A DNA stretch of 64,000 bases from positions 1 through 64,000 of the forward strand of contig JABJIC010000023.1 in assembly GCA_018661465.1 (NCBI GenBank), written 5' to 3'. The position numbers and the translations under genes were made by a program. The notes beneath the pieces are model-generated. The model ran no database searches. It was not told the origin of the DNA and saw only the letters and a program-made list of their open reading frames with translations. Each line of letters begins with the position of its first letter. Within the stretch, counting starts at the first letter, position 1. The DNA comes from Gammaproteobacteria bacterium. Lineage in GTDB: Bacteria > Pseudomonadota > Gammaproteobacteria > Pseudomonadales > Pseudohongiellaceae. Below, piece by piece: positions 8,855 to 17,779 of the stretch.

Positions 8855-9283
8855 TTATTCAGAAAGTGAGTCTGCCTGGTCCTTCTTCTCAAATATCCTC
8901 TTGATAGTCATCGCCGACACCATAAAGACCATGGTGAACATTGCCCAGATAAATAATTCGAGCGGCCATAAGCGATCGCCTAAGCCGTCATTAAGCACAT
9001 CTATAACTAAGGTCAGAAGCCAGATAAACAAAATGAGCAACGGGAAGGCAGCACTAGCTCGCCAGGCGCCGGTCCAATGTCTTAGCGCAGAGAATGGCAA
9101 TACCGCACTTCCGACAGAAACCGCCAGGGCTATTAATGCGATCAACAGGTTCCATATCCCGGCAGATGAAGGTTCACTGACAGCTGTTGCTGAAAACGCC
9201 TGACTGGAAACCAGGCAAGTTAAAATAGCAGAGAGCCGGATATAGAAAGTTCGTAGCTCGGGTTTATTCTTAGGCCGCAGCAA
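8855..9283 (-). CDS. Small inner membrane protein of unknown function
   Basis: 142 residues beginning with TTG, supported by an AGGAG ribosome site seven bases upstream on the minus strand. The N-terminus resembles a signal sequence or first membrane helix (ending near FSATAVSEP). Three further hydrophobic segments follow (about 43-65, 75-97 and 108-128), ending in a charged tail KRIFEKKDQADSLSE that is probably cytoplasmic. I do not recognise the family. It is convergent with glpE (29 bases between stops) and lies downstream of the AbgT transporter on the same strand, though about 150 bases separate them. Confidence 0.6.
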   Translation of the reverse strand: MLRPKNKPELRTFYIRLSAILTCLVSSQAFSATAVSEPSSAGIWNLLIALIALAVSVGSAVLPFSALRHWTGAWRASAAFPLLILFIWLLTLVIDVLNDGLGDRLWPLELFIWAMFTMVFMVSAMTIKRIFEKKDQADSLSE

Positions 9284-9437
9284 ACTGTGTACTCCTTATT
9301 ATAAAAACGAAGCCTGCAAAGAGTCCAAGCGTCAGCTTATACCTCCTTGTTTTTGAGTTGGTGTTTCTAAATTCCTGACTCAGGGTTTTTGATTCCAAGA
9401 GTCAGTTGCTATTTTAGCTTCTGGTTTTTGCTACTGG

Positions 9438-11018
9438 TCATTGCAAACTAAATTCCACAGTAGCACCTGGCCCTAATGGAATTCCTAAGACCACCCATAC
9501 AACTGTTAGCGCTAATCCGGCGAAGAGCATGAGCACGGAATAAGGCAACATGGTCGCGGCTAAGCTCCCAAGGCCAAACTGTTTTTGCCAACGCTGGCAA
9601 AAAATCAGGATGAGGGGAAAGTAAGGCATAAGTGGAGTGATTATATTAGTAGCGCCATCTCCAACACGATAGGCAGCTGTACTCATTTCCGGACTGATCC
9701 CTATAAGCATTAACATTGGAACAAGCACTGGAGAGAGTAGCGCCCATTTCGCGCTCGCCGACCCAATGAACAAATTGATCATGGCGCTGAATAAAATTAT
9801 CAAACTAAGGAGGACTGAATTCGGAAGATTGGATCCTTCCAGAACACCTGCTCCACTGATGGCAAATATCAAGCCGAGGTTCGACCAGGCAAACATCGCT
9901 ACAAAGTGTGCGGCGGTAAATGCTAACACCAGATAATAGGAAAGATCCGCCATTGCTCCAGACATCATCTCTACGATGTCACGGTGACTTTTAACGACTC
10001 CAGTTGCGGCGCCGTATGCCCAGCCTGCTGCTAAAAACAGAACGAAGAAACCAGCGACCAGGGATTGATAAAGTGGGTTGAGTTGGGCTTCCGCACTCGC
10101 CGACTCATCAATCAAGGGAGTACCTGGGCCGAGGCTTAGAAACACCCATAGAAGAATCACACCCAAGCTTGCCCAACCTGCTTTCTTAAGACCGGCAACC
10201 TCAACGTCGCTGAGTTTAGTATCAGGGTCTTTGATCACGCCAGCTGAACTGCTTTCCATTTCACCTGGAACCAGAGGTCCAAGTCGGGGTTCAATTATTT
10301 TATCGGTCACATACCAAATAACGGGAAGGAAAACGAAGGTCATGCCAATTATGAAATAGGCATTGCCCGCAATATTCGCGTTGAAGGCCGGAAGAATTGT
10401 TTCAGCTGCAGATTCGGTAATTCCAAATAACAGGGCATCGATGCTGCCGGGAACCAGGTTGGCGGAAAAACCACCGGAGACACCGGCGAAAGCTGCAGCG
10501 ATTCCTGCAATAGGATGACGACCCGCGGCGGCGAATATCACTCCCGCTAAAGGGATTAAAACAACATAGGCCGCATCTGCTGCCAGATTGCCTAGCATTC
10601 CAATCAAGGCAACTGCGGGAGTCAGTAAGAAGCGGGGGGCGTTACTAACAGCTCCACTCATTGCGGCGGCGAACAAACCGGAGCGTTCTGCTACACCAGC
10701 TCCCAGCATAACAACCAGAACATACCCCAGGGGGTGAAAACCAGTGAAGGTAGCAGGCATCTCTACTAATAGGCGCTGGATGTTTACAGCGGAAAGCAGA
10801 CTCTCGGCCTGAACCAGGACAGGGTTGCCCGCTTCATCCAATAGAGTTGGGTGGGGCGCTGATACACCGGCCATTGTTGCAATAACGCTCATCACTACTA
10901 CTGCCAGAATGCACCACAAAAAGATAAACACGGGATCAGGGAGCTTGTTGCCGGATTTTTCTATCCAGGCAAGAACTCCTGTCATTTCATTGGGCTGGGT
11001 TTGTATGTTGTCGCTCAT
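9438..11018 (-). CDS. AbgT family transporter
   Basis: 526 residues with many transmembrane segments. The N-terminal motif (IEKSGNKLPDPVFIF) and the C-terminal segment (GDGATNIITPLMPYFPLIL) are typical of the AbgT family. Members include E. coli AbgT, which takes up p-aminobenzoyl-glutamate, and MtrF/YdaH, which export sulfonamides using the proton gradient. Location is the inner membrane. No abgA or abgB hydrolase is adjacent, so an aminobenzoyl-glutamate catabolic role is not supported by context. AAGG precedes the ATG. The leader (11019-11160) is unusually purine-rich on this strand. Confidence 0.88.
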   Translation of the reverse strand: MSDNIQTQPNEMTGVLAWIEKSGNKLPDPVFIFLWCILAVVVMSVIATMAGVSAPHPTLLDEAGNPVLVQAESLLSAVNIQRLLVEMPATFTGFHPLGYVLVVMLGAGVAERSGLFAAAMSGAVSNAPRFLLTPAVALIGMLGNLAADAAYVVLIPLAGVIFAAAGRHPIAGIAAAFAGVSGGFSANLVPGSIDALLFGITESAAETILPAFNANIAGNAYFIIGMTFVFLPVIWYVTDKIIEPRLGPLVPGEMESSSAGVIKDPDTKLSDVEVAGLKKAGWASLGVILLWVFLSLGPGTPLIDESASAEAQLNPLYQSLVAGFFVLFLAAGWAYGAATGVVKSHRDIVEMMSGAMADLSYYLVLAFTAAHFVAMFAWSNLGLIFAISGAGVLEGSNLPNSVLLSLIILFSAMINLFIGSASAKWALLSPVLVPMLMLIGISPEMSTAAYRVGDGATNIITPLMPYFPLILIFCQRWQKQFGLGSLAATMLPYSVLMLFAGLALTVVWVVLGIPLGPGATVEFSLQ

Positions 11019-11245
11019 GATTAACTTACCTTTTTAGCTCTTCTTTTTGGCCCGTCTTTTTTGCTGACTTTCCATTGCTGGTCTTTCTTTTATTAGCTTT
11101 CTTTTGCTAAGTTTCATTTCACTAATATTGCTGGCAAAGATCTTTCTTTCATTGAACAGTCTTCAATACACCCTTCTCAGGCCGGGTATTTCTCCCGGCC
11201 CGCTCTTATTTGTTAGACGCGCTTCCAGTGTAATCTTGGGAAAAC

Positions 11246-12580
11246 TTAGCGAAGCAATTGAAAGAATGCTCTCAGGTCATTCAGATATGCCTCGGGCTGT
11301 TCCAATGCCGCGAAGTGGCCTCCCGCAGGCATCACGCTCCAGTGACGGAGATCATAGGCTGCTGCTGCCCATGAGCGGGGAGTAATAAATATCTCTGCTG
11401 GGAAAATTGCCGCACCGGTTGGCACATCAATATATTCCATAGGCTTCTGCACGGGAGTCTTACTGCTCTCGTAGTAAATTCGAGTCGATGAGGTGATCGT
11501 CTGAGTAAACCAGTAGATAGAGATATTGGTGAGGATCTCGTCTTTAGTGAAGTAGTCATCTAAATCGCCATCTTCACCCTGCGGCATATCTGTCCAACCA
11601 TGGAATTTTTCACTGATCCATGCCGCTAAACCGGCAGGTGAGTCATTTAATCCATAACCTAAGCTTTGCGGTTTAGAGCCTTGAATTAATTGATAAGCCC
11701 TCTCATTTTCCATATAGGCTCCGCGGGCAGTACGAGCGGCAATCTCTTCCTCGGTAACATCAGCCCTTTGCTCTGCATCTGCAGGCGGTCCCGCCAGCAT
11801 CATATTAGAGTGCAGACCTATTAAGCGATCTGCATAGTTGTTGGCGATGTATCGATTAATAATCGCGCCCCAATCACCTCCGGCAATGGCGTATTGTTCG
11901 TAGCCTATTTGATCCATCAAGGCGGCGAGGACGTGGCCAATTTTCTCTGGACTGTATCCTGGTTCGTCGGGTATACCGGAGAAGCCAAAGCCGGGAAGAG
12001 AAGGTGCAATTATGTGGAATGCATCTGCGGCATCACCTCCATGAAGTTGCGGCTCGGTGAGGGGACCAATAATCTTATTAAATTCGCTAATTGATCCAGG
12101 CCAGCCATGTACCATCATCAATGGAATGGCATCTGGGTTCGATGAACGCTGATGAATGAAATGCATATCTAATCCATCAACTTCAGTTATGAATTGATCA
12201 TATTGATTTAATTGGCTTTCTTGTTCACGCCAATCAAAATCATTCTGCCAATACTCCACCAACTCGCTTAAGTAGTCGATGTCTGTTCCATATTCCCAGG
12301 AGGTATCAGAGATCTGATCCGGCAGGCGTGTTAGGGCTAGCCTCTGCTTTAAGTCGCTTATAGCGGAGTCTGGAATTGAGATTGTAAAAGGAACTATTTG
12401 ATCATTATTAGCGGCGAATCTGTCATTCATGGATTTACTGCCTTCACTTATATTTTTCAATTCAGTGTTATCTACTCTGACTTGCCCGAGGCTTGAGCTG
12501 AGATCTCCTGCAGCCTGGCTGAGGGAGAAAAAGAATAGGCTACTTAGTAGTAGCGAAGTTCGTTTGATATTAATGTGCAT
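11246..12580 (-). CDS. Exported epoxide hydrolase, EHN-type alpha/beta hydrolase
   Basis: 444 residues from the ATG at 12580, chosen because GGAGAC lies seven bases upstream; an ATG at 12601 lacks a good site. The N-terminus is a signal peptide ending SLSQAAG near residue 23. An epoxide hydrolase N-terminal domain (FTISIPDSAISDLKQRL) follows, then the alpha/beta core with oxyanion motif HGWPGS, nucleophile Asp in GGDWGA and the base His in PAGGHFAALEQPE. It should open epoxides to diols. Most relatives are cytosolic; a signal peptide suggests periplasmic or secreted action, as in Cif of Pseudomonas aeruginosa. It lies 54 bases after argD on the same strand. Confidence 0.85.
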   Translation of the reverse strand: MHINIKRTSLLLSSLFFFSLSQAAGDLSSSLGQVRVDNTELKNISEGSKSMNDRFAANNDQIVPFTISIPDSAISDLKQRLALTRLPDQISDTSWEYGTDIDYLSELVEYWQNDFDWREQESQLNQYDQFITEVDGLDMHFIHQRSSNPDAIPLMMVHGWPGSISEFNKIIGPLTEPQLHGGDAADAFHIIAPSLPGFGFSGIPDEPGYSPEKIGHVLAALMDQIGYEQYAIAGGDWGAIINRYIANNYADRLIGLHSNMMLAGPPADAEQRADVTEEEIAARTARGAYMENERAYQLIQGSKPQSLGYGLNDSPAGLAAWISEKFHGWTDMPQGEDGDLDDYFTKDEILTNISIYWFTQTITSSTRIYYESSKTPVQKPMEYIDVPTGAAIFPAEIFITPRSWAAAAYDLRHWSVMPAGGHFAALEQPEAYLNDLRAFFQLLR

Positions 12581-12634
12581 GTTCTGTCTCCGGTGACTCA
12601 TGATCTCGTTATTTTGAAGCGGTGATATAGAAAA

Positions 12635-13804
12635 CTATATCTGTGACAACACCTTATCCATTATTGATAAAGCGGAATCTATTTCATGCCTGCTGACGTT
12701 CAATGCGGGCAGAATTCGAACACTGTTGCTTCCCGCTTTCACCAGTAGGAGTTTTTCATCTTTAAGTGCGCTTAGAAACTCCCCAGCATCAATTTTACAG
12801 AAGACTCCAATCATCAACCCCAGGCCAGAAACTCTATCGAGTGCCTCTGGGTATGATCTTTGTAATTCTTCCAATTTTTCTTTTAGGTAGTTTCCCGACT
12901 CAGTAACTTGCTGAAGAAAACCTTCTTTTCTTAACTCGCTTATCACTGCATTTCCTACCGACATAGCCAGCGGGTTGCCGCCAAATGTAGATCCATGAGA
13001 TCCCAGAGTGAGAGCAGAGGCTGCAAATTCTTTGGCAAGACATGCCGCAATTGGAAATCCTCCGCCCAGACCCTTGGCCGTGGCGAGGATGTCTGGCTCT
13101 ATACCCATTTGCTGATGAGCATAGATGCTGCCTGTCCTTCCGATCCCGCATTGAACCTCATCGAGCATAAGTAAAATGCCATGACTATCGCATAAGTCTC
13201 TGACTGCCTTGATATATTCCACGCTAGCCACAGTAATGCCGCCTTCACCCTGAACAGGTTCCAGGATTACTGCTGCCGTTTTATCGTTGACCGCCGCCTC
13301 TAGGGATTCAATATCTCCGAATACAGCCTGATCGAACCCGTTGTCATCGACGGCGAGAAAGCCTTCTGTGTGTGCAGGGTTCTTGGCAGCCGCAATGGCA
13401 GCAAGAGTGCGCCCATGAAACGACCCCTGCATCGAGATTATTCGGTTTCTATCGGGCTCGCCTTTTAAGAAAAAATGACGGCGTATCATCTTGAACCCGC
13501 ACTCAACAGCTTCCGAGCCGGAGTTACAGAAAAAGACTTTTTCGGCGAAACTGATTTCACAAAGCTGCTGCGCCAACTTTTCACCCTGTCCGATACGAAA
13601 CAGGTTTGAAGTGTGCCAAAGCTTATTAGCCTGGGTGGTAAGCGCTTCAACCAGAGCAGGGTGGCAATGACCCAGGCTGTTAACGGCGATACCCATAGTA
13701 AAATCCAGGTAGCGTTCTCCATCGCTGGTGTATAAGTAGGAGCCTTCTCCGCGATCGAATTCCAGTTCAGGGTTTCCATAGTTTTGCATTAACGCGGATG
13801 TCAT
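12635..13804 (-). CDS. argD: Acetylornithine/succinyldiaminopimelate aminotransferase
   Basis: 389 residues, class III PLP aminotransferase of the usual ArgD length. The PLP-binding lysine is K244 in LATAKGLGGGFP. Motifs NSGSEAVE, GSFHGRT, EPVQGEGG and DEVQCGIGRTG are all present. It converts N-acetylglutamate semialdehyde to N-acetylornithine in arginine synthesis and often also serves lysine synthesis. The ATG at 13804 is used; an in-frame ATG at residue 6 is possible. No other arg gene is adjacent. It is divergent from msrA with about 106 bases between starts. Confidence 0.93.
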   Translation of the reverse strand: MTSALMQNYGNPELEFDRGEGSYLYTSDGERYLDFTMGIAVNSLGHCHPALVEALTTQANKLWHTSNLFRIGQGEKLAQQLCEISFAEKVFFCNSGSEAVECGFKMIRRHFFLKGEPDRNRIISMQGSFHGRTLAAIAAAKNPAHTEGFLAVDDNGFDQAVFGDIESLEAAVNDKTAAVILEPVQGEGGITVASVEYIKAVRDLCDSHGILLMLDEVQCGIGRTGSIYAHQQMGIEPDILATAKGLGGGFPIAACLAKEFAASALTLGSHGSTFGGNPLAMSVGNAVISELRKEGFLQQVTESGNYLKEKLEELQRSYPEALDRVSGLGLMIGVFCKIDAGEFLSALKDEKLLLVKAGSNSVRILPALNVSRHEIDSALSIMDKVLSQI

Positions 13805-13910
13805 AATTCGGTCTCGAGTGAATCTTTTGTGTGGAGCTAACCGCCCAGTGAGGGCATCATCAAGCGCAAGATTGTATCACCCAACGAAAATTAAATAGAC
13901 GGAAAACCGA

Positions 13911-14561
13911 ATGTTGTTTCAGCAAAGTAATAAACCACTTGAATTGCCAAGTGTCGAGTCGGCGATCCCAGATCGCCTCGAGAAAATTCAGTTTAATCCC
14001 ATGCACTTTGTTAATGGCAACTCCATTATTGAACCGGTGCCTGGCAATCTGGAAAAAGCTGTTTTCGGACTCGGATGTTTCTGGGGCGCTGAACGACTCT
14101 TCTGGGAACTGGATGGGGTTTACAGCACTGCGGCCGGATATTCTGGTGGCATTACAGTGAATCCCAACTACGAAGAAGTTTGCAGCGGCGGCACCGGGCA
14201 CACGGAAGCGGTTCTGGTTTTCTTTGATCCCGCGAAGATTTCATACCAGGAGTTACTTGTAGCATTCTGGGAGTCACACAACCCGACTCAGGGAATGCGT
14301 CAAGGAAATGATCTAGGTACCCAATATCGCTCAGCTATTTATGTTTGTTCGGAAAGTCAGAAGACAGAAGCAGAGGCCAGCGCTGCCGCCTTTCAAAAAT
14401 CGCTTCTAGAGAATTCCTACTCTGAAATAACTACCGAGATCAGAGAGTTGGCTGATTTTTATTATGCAGAAGATTATCACCAACAGTATCTGGCCAAAAA
14501 CCCGAATGGTTATTGCGGTCTCGCCGGAACCGGTGCTTGTTACAAGCCGGAGCTAAGCTAG
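13911..14561 (+). CDS. msrA: Peptide methionine-S-sulfoxide reductase MsrA
   Basis: 216 residues. The catalytic motif is GCFWG with C56, preceded by an N-terminal extension of about 50 residues typical of the E. coli-like long MsrA. C-terminal cysteines in [17 protein letters not shown] are the resolving residues. It reduces methionine-S-sulfoxide in proteins using thioredoxin. GGAAAA lies just upstream of the ATG. It stands alone, divergent from argD and convergent with the patatin gene. A 7-bp inverted repeat (AGCTAGC/GCTAGCT) spans the stop codon but has no T-run. Confidence 0.95.
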   Translation: MLFQQSNKPLELPSVESAIPDRLEKIQFNPMHFVNGNSIIEPVPGNLEKAVFGLGCFWGAERLFWELDGVYSTAAGYSGGITVNPNYEEVCSGGTGHTEAVLVFFDPAKISYQELLVAFWESHNPTQGMRQGNDLGTQYRSAIYVCSESQKTEAEASAAAFQKSLLENSYSEITTEIRELADFYYAEDYHQQYLAKNPNGYCGLAGTGACYKPELS

Positions 14562-14649
14562 CCAACGCTAGCTATCTAAGTGCCAGGAGTTTAAGGAATG
14601 GGATTAAAGGACCTGCATACTATCGACTGATATCAGGATGCCAACAGCT

Positions 14650-15780
14650 TTAGCTTCGAAAGAAATGAGCAATCTCGTCTGATTTGGCCAGTGCATCTTT
14701 AACGCCGAGTTCCCACAATGCTGTACAGAATCCCTGCTCAAACAGAATTAAGCTAAGCAAGGTTCCTGAACTGGAATCCTTAACGTACTTAGATACTCGT
14801 TTTGGTAGCTCATCGTAGTGCTGGTCAGCCAGAATATTGAGTTCCTCACTCGGGGAAATTTCCAATAATTCAATGGGTTTAGTGACAATTCCCGATTTCT
14901 CTTTAACTTTGTCCGGCACCAGGGGCAATATCTCATTCATGTGACGCAGTGATTGTAGGTCATTCTCTAGAGTATCTACGAAAGCGCTATTTAGAATATG
15001 GCCCATGATCTGGGACAGCGAAGGAGCTGTCTCCATAGGGTCTTCTAGTGGTGACTTTGTGCTATTGCCACTGACTCCGATAGCCAGAATTCGATCCGCA
15101 CCTAAATGCAGCGCCGTAGAAGTAGGAGCCAGCTGCCTGACGGCACCATCTCCGTAGTATTGGTCACCAATCTTGGTGGCTGGAAACAGTATGGGGATCG
15201 CGCTGGACGCCATCAAATGCTGAAGCGTGATTTTGCTGCGGCGTCCTATTCTATGGGGACCTTCCCAATCAGAGATTCCCTGTACAGACTGATAGAAGGA
15301 AACCGATTCGCCAGTGCTGTAAGCCGAAGCCGTAATGCTTAAAGCATCTAGTAAACCTATGTCTATATTTCTTTGTATTTTATCAAGTTTCAGAACCCTG
15401 GAGAGGAGCTCATTGAGGGGGGTATTGTCCAGCAGAGACAAAGCGTTGCCGGGTTCCTTGCCGCTCATCATAGTCAGCAATAATGTTGAAGCTCCTCCAA
15501 GCAGATTTCCACTCTGAGGCTGATATACATGATCGCTGTGTATGTTCTTCCATACATATTCCAGAAGCCTGACTCCCGTCCGCAGGCGCTGAGCATGACA
15601 AGCGAGAGCCGCGGCGTTGAGAGCGCCGGCAGAAGTGCCGGAGATGATATCGAAGGGATTAGCGGTTTCTCTGGGAAGAATCGATGCAATGCCTCGTAAA
15701 ACACCGACCTGATAGGCGGCTCTCGCGCCGCCACCGGACAGAATCAGCCCGATCTTGTCGCTACGATATTCCTTTAACAC
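14650..15780 (-). CDS. Patatin-like phospholipase (RssA-type)
   Basis: 376 residues from GTG at 15780, chosen because TTGGAG lies seven bases upstream and because the family begins a few residues before the first motif; longer in-frame starts exist up to 15894. The glycine-rich oxyanion loop SGGGARAAYQVGVL, the nucleophile motif GTSAG and the catalytic Asp in DGAVRQ are all present, so the Ser-Asp dyad is intact. It is likely a cytoplasmic or membrane-associated lipid acyl hydrolase. The C-terminus carries an extra segment of about 100 residues. No genomic partner suggests a specific role. Confidence 0.85.
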   Translation of the reverse strand: MLKEYRSDKIGLILSGGGARAAYQVGVLRGIASILPRETANPFDIISGTSAGALNAAALACHAQRLRTGVRLLEYVWKNIHSDHVYQPQSGNLLGGASTLLLTMMSGKEPGNALSLLDNTPLNELLSRVLKLDKIQRNIDIGLLDALSITASAYSTGESVSFYQSVQGISDWEGPHRIGRRSKITLQHLMASSAIPILFPATKIGDQYYGDGAVRQLAPTSTALHLGADRILAIGVSGNSTKSPLEDPMETAPSLSQIMGHILNSAFVDTLENDLQSLRHMNEILPLVPDKVKEKSGIVTKPIELLEISPSEELNILADQHYDELPKRVSKYVKDSSSGTLLSLILFEQGFCTALWELGVKDALAKSDEIAHFFRS

Positions 15781-15936
15781 GTAAAAGCTCCAATTAATTA
15801 TAGATAACATACAGTTAAGAGCTATATTAAATCTATTACATGGCTTATGCCATGGATTTACTACACAGCTTCTTGGCAAATCCGCCGAAGGCAAACTATG
15901 ATAACGGATTATTAAGTCAGACCACTGGAATTTCTT

Positions 15937-16830
15937 GTGTCACAGCCCAAAATCGACCCCCTGGTAATAGCGATCTCATCTCGCGCTTTGTTCAACCTGT
16001 CCGAGAGTCACAGGGTGTTCGAAGAAGAAGGCTTGGATGCCTATCAGCGCTATCAGATAGCCCATGAGGACGAGCCCCTGGAACCCGGTGACGCATTCCA
16101 TCTCGTGCAAAAACTTTTGAACCTCAATGAGCTGCTGGAGGAATCTCCAGTGCAGGTGATATTGCTGTCCAGAAACAGTGCGGATACAGGCCTGCGAATA
16201 TTCAACTCAATACAACATTATGACCTCGATATCAGCAGGGCGGCATTTAGTGGTGGAGACAGTCCTTATCGTTATATATCGGCCTTTAATAGCCATCTGT
16301 TCTTGTCCACTGATGGTGTTGATGTACGGCGAGCCTTGGAACTAGGGGTTGCTGCAGCCACCATATTACCTTCCAAGACCACGCCGCAGCGTGAGATTCT
16401 CAAAATTGCTTTTGACGGAGACGCAGTGCTTTTCTCCGATGACTCAGAAAAAATTTATAAAAACAGCGGCTTAGAAGCATTTACTGCGAATGAACTTGAA
16501 GCTGCGAATGAGCCGCTTAGCGGCGGGCCATTCAAGCCTGTTTTAGCAGCGCTGCAACAGATCCAGATGGCATTTCCCCCAGGTGAATCTCCCCTGCGGA
16601 CCTGTCTGGTTACCGCGAGAGCCGCTCCCGCCCACGAGCGCGTGGTACGCACACTGCGGGCATGGAACATCCGAATCGATGAATCCTTGTTCCTGGGAGG
16701 CTTAGATAAAGGTGAGTTTCTCAGTGCATTTGACGCGGATGTCTTCTTCGACGATCAGGAAGGGCATTGCGAATCCGCCAGGAATCATGTGGCTACAGGT
16801 CATGTTCCTCATGGAATATCGAATATTTAA
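15937..16830 (+). CDS. Cytosolic 5'-nucleotidase (NT5C1-like family)
   Basis: 297 residues beginning with GTG. The chain matches the bacterial 5'-nucleotidase family related to animal cytosolic 5'-nucleotidase 1 (pfam 5-nucleotidase): SRALFNLSESHRVFEEEG near residue 14, VILLSRNSADTGLRI near 68, AFDGDAVLFSDDSE near 155 and FFDDQEGHC near 270. These are HAD-like motifs, with Asp-rich ends that hold magnesium and phosphate. It probably dephosphorylates nucleoside monophosphates. It is divergent from the patatin gene and convergent with the TauE/SafE gene; the 40 bases between are AT-rich with no clear terminator. Confidence 0.85.
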   Translation: MSQPKIDPLVIAISSRALFNLSESHRVFEEEGLDAYQRYQIAHEDEPLEPGDAFHLVQKLLNLNELLEESPVQVILLSRNSADTGLRIFNSIQHYDLDISRAAFSGGDSPYRYISAFNSHLFLSTDGVDVRRALELGVAAATILPSKTTPQREILKIAFDGDAVLFSDDSEKIYKNSGLEAFTANELEAANEPLSGGPFKPVLAALQQIQMAFPPGESPLRTCLVTARAAPAHERVVRTLRAWNIRIDESLFLGGLDKGEFLSAFDADVFFDDQEGHCESARNHVATGHVPHGISNI

Positions 16831-16870
16831 TCGTTATATATCAAAATGATATAATACAAATGATATGTAA

Positions 16871-17662
16871 TTACTTATATAGTGAGTAATACAAACCTAA
16901 GCTCATAAGAATCACTGTTAGTAACCACTGCAGTACTCGATCCGGTATTCGGTTGCTCAGTCTCGCTCCCAAGCTTATTGCTGGAAGCGACCCCAACAAG
17001 AGACTCCCCAGAAGCATATAGTCCACAAAGCCGCCAAGCATATAGCCGAGTCCTGCAACAAAAGTTAGCGGTACAGCGTGAGCTACATCGGTGCCGATAA
17101 TTCGAGCAGCCGGTGACTGGGCATAGATAACCAGAAGCATGGCCGCACCGAAAGCCCCGGCTCCCACGGACGACAGTGTCACGCATACACCGAGAAGCAT
17201 GCCCATTCCTAAAGTAACTGCCCTGGGATTACTGTGCAGCACCAGCATGAGCGCTCTTGGTTTCTGTTTCTCTGCGTTTTCTCGTAATTTATTCCGAAAA
17301 ATCAATATGAAAGAGGTGATTATTAACATTGCACCTAAGCTTTTGGTGAGTAAGCCTTCGAATTGTGCCGTCTGCTGGAAATCCGTATTCAGTAGCAGTA
17401 CGTGAACCAACAGAGACATAGGAAGACTGCCTGCGGCCAGCCAGGCGACAATTTTCCAATCCACATTGTTGTGTTTGTGATGGGAATAAGCGCCACCTAG
17501 TTTAGTAATGGCAGCGTAAAGCAGGTCAGTGCCAATGGCGATTGGCGCAGGATAGCCAAAGATGAGCAGCAGGGGCGTCATTAAGGAGCCGCCGCCGACA
17601 CCAGTAAGGCCGATTGCAAGACCTACTCCAGCGCCAGCGAAGATGTAGAGAAAAAATTCCAT
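16871..17662 (-). CDS. TauE/SafE family anion permease
   Basis: 263 residues with about eight hydrophobic segments in two halves, each opening with glycine-rich motifs (GLTGVGGGSLMTPLL near residue 18, SSVGAGAFGAAML near 165), as is typical of TauE/SafE. Members move sulfite, sulfonates or other sulfur anions across the inner membrane. Its position divergent from cysB and close to cysH supports a role in sulfur metabolism, probably under CysB control. The start ATG at 17662 gives a short cytoplasmic N-terminus. Direction of transport cannot be read from the sequence. Confidence 0.85.
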   Translation of the reverse strand: MEFFLYIFAGAGVGLAIGLTGVGGGSLMTPLLLIFGYPAPIAIGTDLLYAAITKLGGAYSHHKHNNVDWKIVAWLAAGSLPMSLLVHVLLLNTDFQQTAQFEGLLTKSLGAMLIITSFILIFRNKLRENAEKQKPRALMLVLHSNPRAVTLGMGMLLGVCVTLSSVGAGAFGAAMLLVIYAQSPAARIIGTDVAHAVPLTFVAGLGYMLGGFVDYMLLGSLLLGSLPAISLGARLSNRIPDRVLQWLLTVILMSLGLYYSLYK

Positions 17663-17779
17663 GAATTAAGCACGATATTAATTGTGGGCAGCAGCTTAAG
17701 GCATTTCTCTTATTCACAAAAGGAATGAATAGCTATATTCTAATAATCAAAACGCATATAAAGATTAGGATTAATATCC

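Noticed and set aside
9375-9405. Inverted repeat CTGACTC/GAGTCAG after the AbgT gene
   Set aside because: Short stem, 17-base loop and no T-run; probably chance.
11180-11200. GC-rich hairpin GGCCGGG/CCCGGCC downstream of the epoxide hydrolase gene
   Set aside because: The stem is good, but no T-run follows on either strand, so I did not call a terminator.
14556-14573. AGCTAGC/GCTAGCT palindrome at the msrA stop
   Set aside because: Only 7 bp and no T tract; not a convincing terminator.
16831-16870. CGTTATATA resembling a ModE half-site after the 5'-nucleotidase gene
   Set aside because: Only one half matches, the site lies between convergent genes rather than at a promoter, and the stretch is AT-rich.
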